Assembly: GCA_031286975.1 (NCBI GenBank)
Contig: JAITTM010000103.1
Location: 1-5,405 of the forward strand
From: Coriobacteriales bacterium
Lineage (GTDB): Bacteria; Actinomycetota; Coriobacteriia; Coriobacteriales; UBA8131
Reading direction: 5' to 3'
DNA length: 5,405 bases
Shown one piece after another: positions 1-5,405 of the stretch (position 1 is the stretch's first letter; every line of letters starts with the position of its first letter). The position numbers were made by a program, and so were the translations under genes. Under the pieces are notes generated by a model, which was not told the origin of the DNA, made no database searches, and was given only the letters and a program-made list of their open reading frames with translations.

Positions 1-1
1 A

Positions 2-805
2 CAGGCGGGCTCGTTCATCTCGATACCCTTCAAGGCGATCAGCAACGCCACCAACAACATCACGGCAAGCTCCGATGATATCGACGCCCTGCGAAGCCAG
101 AACGAGGAGCTGCGCGAGATGGTCATGCAGCTTGAGGAGTATCGCCAGGAGAACGACCGCCTGCTCAAACTCCTTGAGCTCTCAAACGGTTACAGCCTTG
201 AGGCTACGGGCGCGCGCGTCATCAGTCGCAGTTCTGATTCGTGGAACAGGGTGCTGACCATCGACAAGGGCAGCGCTGCCGGGCTGCTGATCGGTATGCC
301 CGTGATGAGCGCAAATGGGCTTATCGGGCAGATAGAGACGGTTAGCGCCTTCTCGTCGGTCGTCAGGCTCATCACCGACGAGCAGAGTGGTGTCGCCGTG
401 TTCTTGCAGGCCAACCGCGTCGAGGGAATCGTCACAGGCTCGGTTGAGGGTCTGCTCTACCTGAAGTATATACCCCTCGATGTCGAAGTAGTTCCCGGAG
501 ATGTAGTTATAACCTCCGGCGCTGGAGGCGTGTACCCCAAGGGTATCACCATCGGGGAGGTCGTCAGCGCCGATTATGTGGCGGCCGATGTCTATCAGAC
601 GATTGTGATAAAGCCGATCACACGGGTCGCGACCTATGAGGAGGTTCTCGTCCTGACCGGCAACCAGAAGGAGGTCACCCTCGCCACTGCGGCAGGCGCC
701 GGTGGCACCGGCGCCGCGGATGCCGCAGGCGAGAACGGAGCTGTACCGGATGCCGCAGGCCAGGACTCCGATGCAGCGCAGGGCGCGCAGGCAGGCGGGT
801 CGTGA
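2..805 (+). CDS. mreC: Rod shape-determining protein MreC, 5'-truncated by window edge
   Basis: The frame is open from base 2 and ends at TGA 803-805, giving 267 visible residues. The true start lies upstream, so the N-terminal cytoplasmic segment and membrane anchor are not seen; the ATG at 119 is internal. Visible residues about 25-60 are charged and heptad-like (LRSQNEELREMV, LEEYRQENDRLLKLLEL), fitting the MreC coiled coil. The double beta-barrel domain follows, with family-typical stretches: WNRVLTIDKGSAAGL, GMPVMSANGLIGQI, VVRLITDEQSGVAV, GDVVITSGAGGVYPKGI and IGEVVSA. In the family, MreC is an extracellular or periplasmic scaffold that binds PBP2 and supports RodA-PBP2 activity during side-wall elongation. 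The last 40 or so residues, after VLVLTGNQKEV, are an Ala/Gly/Asp-rich, probably disordered tail containing a short DNA repeat. mreD starts one base after the stop. Identification is firm; only the missing 5' end is uncertain. Confidence 0.96.
   Translation, partial: QAGSFISIPFKAISNATNNITASSDDIDALRSQNEELREMVMQLEEYRQENDRLLKLLELSNGYSLEATGARVISRSSDSWNRVLTIDKGSAAGLLIGMPVMSANGLIGQIETVSAFSSVVRLITDEQSGVAVFLQANRVEGIVTGSVEGLLYLKYIPLDVEVVPGDVVITSGAGGVYPKGITIGEVVSADYVAADVYQTIVIKPITRVATYEEVLVLTGNQKEVTLATAAGAGGTGAADAAGENGAVPDAAGQDSDAAQGAQAGGS
717..760 (+). repeat. 14-bp direct repeat in the mreC tail
   Basis: The 14-mer CGGATGCCGCAGGC occurs at 717-730 and again, identical, at 747-760, a 30-base period. 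It keeps the mreC frame and encodes (A/P)DAAG twice within the Ala/Gly-rich C-terminal tail. This looks like local duplication or slippage in low-complexity coding DNA rather than a regulatory repeat. Confidence 0.6.
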
Positions 806-806
806 C

Positions 807-1337
807 ATGGATACCAAGGCGAGCAATATCCCCGTCATCATCATAACGTCCTTTGTCGCGGTCGTGCTCCAGATCATGATCGCGCCCAATATCGCCATCA
901 ATGATGTGGTCCCCAATTTTATGCTGGTGGCCGTGGTTCTTATCGCCATCAACCATGGCACAACGCCTTCGTGCACGGCGGGCTTTGTGCTAGGTTTGCT
1001 CTACGACCTCTTTGCGCAGGGTCCTTTGGGAGTGATGGCCTTGATCCTCACGATCCTTGCCTACAGCACGAGTTCGCTCAACAAGGGCATGTTCGCCAAC
1101 AGTTGGCTTATCGGGCTTCTGACCCTGGTTGTCGCCGCTCTCTTTGGAGAATTGCTCCACAGTGTGTTTCTCACCGTCATCGGCAGCGAGACGGAGTTCC
1201 TCAAATCACTTGTGATTCGCACCCTGCCCAGCATGCTCTACGATGCGGTGCTCGGGCTTGTGCTCTTTCCGATCCTGGCACGCTTTGGCTCTCGCAAAAA
1301 GACTGAACCTGGGGTCTTGAAGGGCAGGTTCCGCTGA
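807..1337 (+). CDS. mreD: Rod shape-determining protein MreD
   Basis: This 176-residue, strongly hydrophobic protein is of normal length for MreD. MreD is the integral membrane partner of MreC in the elongation complex; its exact biochemical role is not settled. Five or six membrane helices can be read, at roughly residues 9-29, 36-50, 55-72, 75-90, 99-124 and 140-160. The family pattern is present: PNFMLVAVVLIAINHGTTPS, then GFVLGLLYDLFAQGPLG with the conserved Gly-x-x-x-Asp element, then a basic C-terminus (SRKKTEPGVLKGRFR). The ATG at 807 is chosen because it follows the mreC stop by one base (TGA-C-ATG) and has a weak purine-rich GGCGGG at 794-799. The same frame is open further upstream to an ATG at 702, but that would add an Arg/Ala/Pro-rich low-complexity leader overlapping mreC and is not credible. 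Translation is probably coupled to mreC. Confidence 0.93.
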   Translation: MDTKASNIPVIIITSFVAVVLQIMIAPNIAINDVVPNFMLVAVVLIAINHGTTPSCTAGFVLGLLYDLFAQGPLGVMALILTILAYSTSSLNKGMFANSWLIGLLTLVVAALFGELLHSVFLTVIGSETEFLKSLVIRTLPSMLYDAVLGLVLFPILARFGSRKKTEPGVLKGRFR

Positions 1338-1338
1338 T

Positions 1339-3414
1339 ATGGACGCGCGTACCTTTGCCCTGCTCGTCGGGCTGGGCGTCTTTGTCATTTGCATCGCGGG
1401 GTTCTTTGTCATCCGTTTTGTGAGAAAGCGGCGCACACCACAACATGTCGGTTCGGTACAGCAGAGCTTCAAGCGGCTTTCGGTGCTCAAGCCCAATGGG
1501 CAGGAGCTCGTAAGGAACACCGACAATATGGCGACCCCAAAAAAGACCGAGGGGCGGGGGCGCTTCTACACCTTTGGAGTCATTGCCGCCGCAATACTGG
1601 GCACACTTTTTGTGCGACTCTGGTCGCTACAGATAGCCGAGACCGACGAGTACGTCAAACAGGCAGAGGAGAACATGACCTCGACGGTATCGACTCCCGC
1701 TAACCGGGGCAGGATACTTGACAGGAACGGCATCGAGCTTGTGGGCAACCGCCCCTCTCTGGCGGTGCTCGCATCAAAGAAGGTCGCCGACAACAGGGCG
1801 CTGGTGCAACGGCTTTCGCTGGTACTCGGCATTCCCAGGAGCGTCATCCGTGCCAAGCTTCTGGATGATACCTTGGGCGTGCAGTCTGATAGGGTTATAG
1901 CGCGCGATTGCTCCATGCGTGTAGTCTCGTTCATCAAGGAGCATCCCCGCCTGTTCGAGGATGTATCCGTTGAGACCCAGACGGTCCGCGCCTATGCCTA
2001 TGGCAGCCTTGCTGCCCATATTCTGGGCTACACAGGGCCGGTCACTGAGGAGAACCTCAAGGAGTCAAGCGACTACCTGACCTATGAGAGCGGCGATATC
2101 GTGGGCAGGGACGGAGCGGAATCCCGCTTCGAGAGCGTGCTCCAAGGTACGCGTGGAACCATCACCTACCAGGTTGACGTGCTGGGTAATCCCCTGAAGG
2201 TGCTCAACGAGTCGCTTCCCCAAAGCGGCAGCGACATCAGGCTCACCATCGACCTTGAGTTGCAGACGGCGACCGACAAGATACTTGCTGACGTTATCGC
2301 CTCCTGTCACGCCAAAGGGCACCTCAACGCAAACGCGGGCGCGCTTATCTGCATCGATGTGGAGGACGGGGGCATACTTGCCGCCTCAAGCTACCCCAGT
2401 TATGAGCCGGAGAAGTTCAACGATGGCATCTCGACGGATCTGTGGGAGCAGCTCACCGCCGAGGAGTCGGGGTACCCGCTCACCAACCGTGTGCTTGCCG
2501 GTCTGTATCCCGCCGCCTCGACCTTCAAGGCATTCGTCAGTCTAGCTGGGCTCGAAAACGGTGTCATCGGTTGGGGCACCGAGCACGAATGCACCGGTCT
2601 CTGGGAGGCCTACGGCTCGACCTGGGGGCAACGCTGCTGGATCTATCCCGGCGGGCACGGTGTCCTGGGCCTTGAGGAGGCCATCAATCAATCCTGCGAC
2701 GTGTTTTTCTACAGCGCAGGCGCTCAGTTCTATGAGACCTGGTATGGGCAGCCTGATGCGGAGAAGACCAACGTGTTCCAAGACTATCTCAAGAGCTGGG
2801 GTTTTGGCTCGCAGACCGGCATCGATCTTCCCGGTGAGTCAGCGGGACGTGTGCCGGATGCCGCTTGGAAGGAGACGACCTTCTCCGATACACCTGAAGA
2901 AGCCCGTTGGCAGCCGGGGGATATGACCAATATGAGTATCGGTCAAGGTGACATCCTCGTAACACCCCTGCAGATATGCAACGGCTACGCGGGCATTGCG
3001 CGCCGCAAGATGCTCAAGCCCCATGTGCTGTTGGATGTGATTGACCCCAGCGGCCAGAGCATCATCAGCTACCAGCCAGTTGAGCCGGAGGTCCAGCCAG
3101 TTTTTAGCACCGAGCATGTCGAGCGCGTCGAGGAGGGTCTGCGGCGGGTCGTGGCGCGCAACAGCAATTTTGATGCCTTCCCGGTTGAGATCGCGGGCAA
3201 AACCGGCACGGCGGAGGTCATCGGCAAGGACGACTACTCCTGGTTCGTCGCCTATGCCCCGCGCGAGAATCCTAAGTACTGTGTCGCCTGCCTGGTTGAG
3301 CAGGTGGGGGATGGCTCCTCGGCAGGCCTGCTGGGCGTCAAGCACACACTGGCAAAGCTTTATGACGTGGACGTGGGCGAGATCGTGGTTTCGCAAGACG
3401 TCATAGAGCGGTAA
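1339..3414 (+). CDS. mrdA: Penicillin-binding protein 2 (elongasome class B transpeptidase) with N-terminal extension
   Basis: This is a 691-residue D,D-transpeptidase that crosslinks new peptidoglycan as the partner of RodA. The single-pass core has a membrane helix at about 76-98, the PBP dimer domain from about 115 (STPANRGRILDRNG; AAHILGYTGPV; GRDGAESRFESVLQG) and the transpeptidase domain from about 330. All three catalytic motifs are seen: S394-T-F-K397 (nucleophile Ser394), S452-C-D454 and K621-T-G623, plus the family's DYSWFVAYAP. Cys418 and Cys433 flank a segment before GGHG. Residues 1-63 are an extension: hydrophobic 6-28 followed by RKRR and a polar basic linker, so two membrane helices are predicted. 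The start at 1339 follows the mreD stop by one base (TGA-T-ATG) but has only weak ribosome-site candidates (GAAGGG 1319-1324, CAGG 1325-1328). Met64 at 1528, with AAGGA at 1512-1516, is a possible alternative giving a conventional 628-residue protein. The family is certain; the start is probable. Pairing with RodA rather than FtsW follows from the mreCD-rodA context. Confidence 0.95.
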   Translation: MDARTFALLVGLGVFVICIAGFFVIRFVRKRRTPQHVGSVQQSFKRLSVLKPNGQELVRNTDNMATPKKTEGRGRFYTFGVIAAAILGTLFVRLWSLQIAETDEYVKQAEENMTSTVSTPANRGRILDRNGIELVGNRPSLAVLASKKVADNRALVQRLSLVLGIPRSVIRAKLLDDTLGVQSDRVIARDCSMRVVSFIKEHPRLFEDVSVETQTVRAYAYGSLAAHILGYTGPVTEENLKESSDYLTYESGDIVGRDGAESRFESVLQGTRGTITYQVDVLGNPLKVLNESLPQSGSDIRLTIDLELQTATDKILADVIASCHAKGHLNANAGALICIDVEDGGILAASSYPSYEPEKFNDGISTDLWEQLTAEESGYPLTNRVLAGLYPAASTFKAFVSLAGLENGVIGWGTEHECTGLWEAYGSTWGQRCWIYPGGHGVLGLEEAINQSCDVFFYSAGAQFYETWYGQPDAEKTNVFQDYLKSWGFGSQTGIDLPGESAGRVPDAAWKETTFSDTPEEARWQPGDMTNMSIGQGDILVTPLQICNGYAGIARRKMLKPHVLLDVIDPSGQSIISYQPVEPEVQPVFSTEHVERVEEGLRRVVARNSNFDAFPVEIAGKTGTAEVIGKDDYSWFVAYAPRENPKYCVACLVEQVGDGSSAGLLGVKHTLAKLYDVDVGEIVVSQDVIER

Positions 3415-3421
3415 GGCGGAG
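3415..3421 (+). promoter_or_regulatory. Ribosome binding site of rodA
   Basis: GGCGGAG lies in the 14-base gap between the PBP2 stop and the rodA ATG, with its GGAG core ending 7 bases before ATG 3429. This is good Shine-Dalgarno spacing and supports that start for rodA. Confidence 0.7.
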
Positions 3422-3428
3422 AAACCCG

Positions 3429-4628
3429 ATGTCCGTGACACCCAAGATACAGGCGCCGTCCGCCTCGCAGACCCCCTACAGTGGCAGAAAGTTGCTGCGG
3501 AGGTTTCTTAATGTCGTCAACATACCTCTGGTGCTGATGGCCGCGGCGGTAACGGCCTTTGGGCTCATCGTCGTATGGAGCGCAACCTTGGGTAGCACCG
3601 AGTACTCCTTCACGCGCCAGCTTCAGGGTGTTGCGGTAGGTGCCGTTGCCTTGGGCGTGTTCTGGCGTCTCGACTACCATCGTTTTGAGCTGCTCTTCTT
3701 GCCCCTGCTCATCCTTGATGTCGTGGTCATTTTGCTACCCCTTTTGCCCTTTATCGGCGTGACCTCGCATGGTGCACAGAGCTGGGTCATGATTTTTGGC
3801 GTTCAAGCTCAGCCCGGTGAGCTGGCAAAGATCATCACCATCCTGTTCATGGCCTCCCTTGTTTCGCGCTATCGCGGGCGCCTTGATTCCGGCAGGGAGT
3901 ACATCAAGGTCTCCTTTGTCCTGCTCGTTCCTCTTGCCAGCATCATGTTGCAACCCGACCTGGGCACGGGGCTCGTGTTCTTTGCCATCGGCGTTGCCAT
4001 CCTCTTCACCGGTGGTGCGCATTACAAATGGCTCATCGCCTCCGTCGTGCTCCTGGTGTTTGCTGTGGTGGGTATCCTGACGCTTGATCCGATACTCGAC
4101 CAATGGGCGGGGCATGATGTCTTTATCAAGGACTACCAGAAAAACCGCCTGCTCGTGTTCATGGACGAGACCATCGATCCGAGCGGCATCGGTTACAACC
4201 TCAAGCAGGCGAAGATAGCCATCGGCTCAGGGGGGCTGATGGGCAAGGGGCTTACCCTGGGCACACAGTCGGGGCTCGGGTTTCTCCCCGAGGCACCAAC
4301 AGACTTCATCTTCTGCGTACTGGCGGAGGAGCTCGGATTCTTGGGTAGCGTCTCACTCATCGTGGTATACGGTCTTCTCATCTTCGCTGCCTTGCGCATC
4401 GCCCTTAAGGCCAGTGACCTCTTTGGCTCACTCATCGTCACGGGAGTCATCGGCATGTGGATATTCCAGATTCTTGAGAACATCGGGATGACCTGTGGAC
4501 TCATGCCCATCACGGGCATCCCTTTGCCCTTTGTGAGTTATGGTTCTTCGTTCATGCTGGTGAACTTCATCGCCCTTGGTCTGCTATTATCGGTATGGAC
4601 ACATCGAACGGCTAAAAAGGAGCAGTGA
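3429..4628 (+). CDS. rodA: RodA, SEDS-family peptidoglycan glycosyltransferase
   Basis: This 399-residue polytopic membrane protein has about ten hydrophobic segments. In the SEDS family it polymerises lipid II into glycan strands and works with its cognate class B PBP, here encoded just upstream. Visible hallmarks are a basic cytoplasmic N-terminus (GRKLLRRFLN) before helix 1, GAQSW at 115-119, QPGELAKI at 128-135, QPDLGTGLVF at 175-184, a large extracellular loop with YNLKQAKIAIGSGGLMGKG, then FLPEAPTDFIFCVLAEELGF at 285-304 and PLPFVSYGSSFMLVNF at 365-380. Asp292 of TDFIF matches the Asp known to be essential in RodA/FtsW. Two motif deviations are seen: Pro290 where many homologues have His or Gln before TDF, and SYGSSF in place of the common SYGGSS. 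The start ATG has a well-placed ribosome site. FtsW is the only serious alternative, and the mreCD/PBP2 context favours RodA. The last codons contain the ribosome site of the next gene, so the two are probably co-translated. Confidence 0.94.
   Translation: MSVTPKIQAPSASQTPYSGRKLLRRFLNVVNIPLVLMAAAVTAFGLIVVWSATLGSTEYSFTRQLQGVAVGAVALGVFWRLDYHRFELLFLPLLILDVVVILLPLLPFIGVTSHGAQSWVMIFGVQAQPGELAKIITILFMASLVSRYRGRLDSGREYIKVSFVLLVPLASIMLQPDLGTGLVFFAIGVAILFTGGAHYKWLIASVVLLVFAVVGILTLDPILDQWAGHDVFIKDYQKNRLLVFMDETIDPSGIGYNLKQAKIAIGSGGLMGKGLTLGTQSGLGFLPEAPTDFIFCVLAEELGFLGSVSLIVVYGLLIFAALRIALKASDLFGSLIVTGVIGMWIFQILENIGMTCGLMPITGIPLPFVSYGSSFMLVNFIALGLLLSVWTHRTAKKEQ
4617..4622 (+). promoter_or_regulatory. Ribosome binding site of the DUF697 gene, inside the end of rodA
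   Basis: AAGGAG lies within the last codons of rodA, 8 bases before ATG 4631. It is the strongest Shine-Dalgarno match in the window. It fixes the start at 4631 rather than the in-frame GTG at 4625, which would be only 2 bases away; an in-frame TAA at 4613-4615 closes the frame upstream. Confidence 0.8.
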
Positions 4629-4630
4629 TC

Positions 4631-5405
4631 ATGGTCGAGACAAAAGGCAAGTTGCCGCTCAGCCTCAGCGGCATTCGGGATGCCAGTGGCTTTGTAAACG
4701 AGCAAAGCACGCAGGCGATCTCCCTTTCTGTTTTTGTGGATGGCAGCTGTAGCGCAGAACTTATCACCTATGCCAAAGAGCAGTTGTGCCCCCAGGTTGA
4801 GACAACGACGCTCGATGTGACCTTCTTTGGAACGGCCGCCCCCTGTGTGGACGACCAGGTAACCCTGCTGGTAATCCTGGCGGCTCAATCGACGGTGGTG
4901 GGAGAAGCGCTTGCGTATGCCAAACGGCACTTCGTTCCGGCGGTTGTGTTGACACTGCATCCCAAACAAGTGCAACAGCAGGCGGAGGTAGCAGAGTTTC
5001 ACTTGGATGCCTTGGAGATAGTGGGACCAGACCCCAGGCTCAGCAACGAGCAGGAGCGTCTTGTCTCCGCCTTTGATGCCTTGGGTGCTTGGATCGTGCG
5101 CAACCTGGGCGACCAACGCCTCGCCTTTGCGCGCGCGCTGCCCTTTGTGCGTCGTCCACTTGCGCGTGAGATCACCCGTTCGACCGCCTATCAAAACGCG
5201 GCCATCGCTGCGGTATTCTTCTTGCCCGGGGCTGACATGCCCCTCCTCACCTTAAACCAGGCAAAGATGATGCTTCAGATCGCGGGAGCCTTTGGTCTGC
5301 CCGTTGGCACCGAGCGCATCAAGGAGCTGGTCTTCTTGCTCATCAGCGCCTTTGGCTTTCGCGCGCTTGCCCGTAAACTCGTGGGGCTCGTGCCGGTTAT
5401 CGGCT
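4631..5405 (+). CDS. DUF697-containing protein of unknown function, 3'-truncated by window edge
   Basis: The frame runs without a stop from ATG 4631 to the window edge, giving 258 complete residues of an unfinished gene. Residues about 28-132 alternate hydrophobic strands and helices (AISLSVFVDG, TLDVTFFG, VTLLVILAA, AVVLTL), suggesting a Rossmann or GTPase-like fold. No P-loop GxxxxGK(S/T) and no NKxD motif is seen, so nucleotide binding is doubtful. Residues about 138-185 are helical, and 186-258 match the DUF697 pattern: hydrophobic AAIAAVFFLPGADMPLLTLN, then QAKMMLQIAGAFGLP, a KELVFLLISAFGFRALARKL helix and the start of a second membrane-like segment (VGLVPVIG). DUF697 is known from YcjF-type membrane proteins and from the C-termini of some GTPases; its function is not established. 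The gene starts 2 bases after the rodA stop with a strong ribosome site, so it is co-transcribed with the elongation genes. A role in envelope growth is inferred only from position. The DUF697 call is fairly confident, the fold of the N-terminal half tentative. Confidence 0.82.
   Translation, partial: MVETKGKLPLSLSGIRDASGFVNEQSTQAISLSVFVDGSCSAELITYAKEQLCPQVETTTLDVTFFGTAAPCVDDQVTLLVILAAQSTVVGEALAYAKRHFVPAVVLTLHPKQVQQQAEVAEFHLDALEIVGPDPRLSNEQERLVSAFDALGAWIVRNLGDQRLAFARALPFVRRPLAREITRSTAYQNAAIAAVFFLPGADMPLLTLNQAKMMLQIAGAFGLPVGTERIKELVFLLISAFGFRALARKLVGLVPVIG

Noticed and set aside
702..806. Upstream ATG at 702 in the mreD frame, extending MreD by 35 residues
   Set aside because: The extension is an Arg/Ala/Pro-rich reading of the mreC tail repeat, overlaps mreC by about 100 bases and would put a charged leader on a membrane protein. 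ATG 807, one base after the mreC stop, fits better.
872..881. 10-bp palindrome GATCATGATC in mreD
   Set aside because: It is a short isolated palindrome within hydrophobic coding sequence, with no second copy and no nearby regulatory context.
182..976. Long antisense frame opposite mreC/mreD
   Set aside because: It has no recognisable domain and no credible ribosome site, and it covers two clear genes. Long antisense frames are expected in GC-rich coding DNA.
1718..1723. Perfect TTGACA (-35 consensus) inside the PBP2 gene
   Set aside because: About 17 bases downstream the sequence is GTGGGC, with no -10 match, and the hexamer lies in the conserved LDRNG coding motif.
2839..3441. 200-codon antisense frame opposite the end of the PBP2 gene
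   Set aside because: It reads as a shadow of the conserved transpeptidase sequence, with no family resemblance of its own.
3429..4628. Calling this SEDS gene ftsW instead of rodA
   Set aside because: Sequence alone does not separate them cleanly, but the gene sits directly after mreC, mreD and PBP2, with no division-cluster genes in view.
4538..5194. 218-codon antisense frame opposite the end of rodA and the DUF697 gene
   Set aside because: The + strand frame has a strong ribosome site and recognisable DUF697 sequence. The antisense protein is low in hydrophobic order and matches nothing I recognise.

Overview
The window is one tightly packed, single-strand (+) stretch of a cell-elongation (Rod complex) operon. 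In order it holds the 3' part of mreC, complete mreD, a complete class B penicillin-binding protein 2 gene (mrdA type), complete rodA, and the 5' part of a gene for a DUF697-type membrane-associated protein. Gaps between genes are 1, 1, 14 and 2 bases, so essentially every base is coding. I see no RNA gene, mobile element, CRISPR array, terminator or long intergenic region. All other open frames, including the long antisense ones, read as shadows of these five genes.

The DNA is GC-rich (about 60% by eye), with strong Shine-Dalgarno sequences before rodA and the last gene. The gene order mreC-mreD-PBP2-rodA, the protein flavour (the two-cysteine segment in the transpeptidase domain, the RodA end motif SYGSSF) and a DUF697 gene directly behind rodA suggest a high-GC Gram-positive rod of the Coriobacteriia type (Actinomycetota). 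This is an inference from sequence style, not a database match.

The genes form one functional module. RodA (a SEDS glycosyltransferase) polymerises lipid II into glycan strands. PBP2 crosslinks those strands. MreC (extracellular) and MreD (membrane) connect and activate the RodA-PBP2 pair and link it to cytoplasmic MreB, whose gene, if clustered here, would lie upstream of the window. The fifth gene is the least understood: its C-terminus is a DUF697 segment and its N-terminal half looks like a Rossmann or GTPase-like fold lacking the P-loop. Its place in the operon suggests, but does not prove, a link to envelope growth.

The window is mostly an ordinary housekeeping operon. The points worth a second look are an N-terminal extension of PBP2 that adds a second predicted membrane helix and a basic cytoplasmic linker, the uncharacterised DUF697 protein, a low-complexity Ala/Gly tail on MreC containing a DNA direct repeat, and residue changes in two otherwise conserved RodA motifs. 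I found no convincing evidence of an undescribed multi-gene system.
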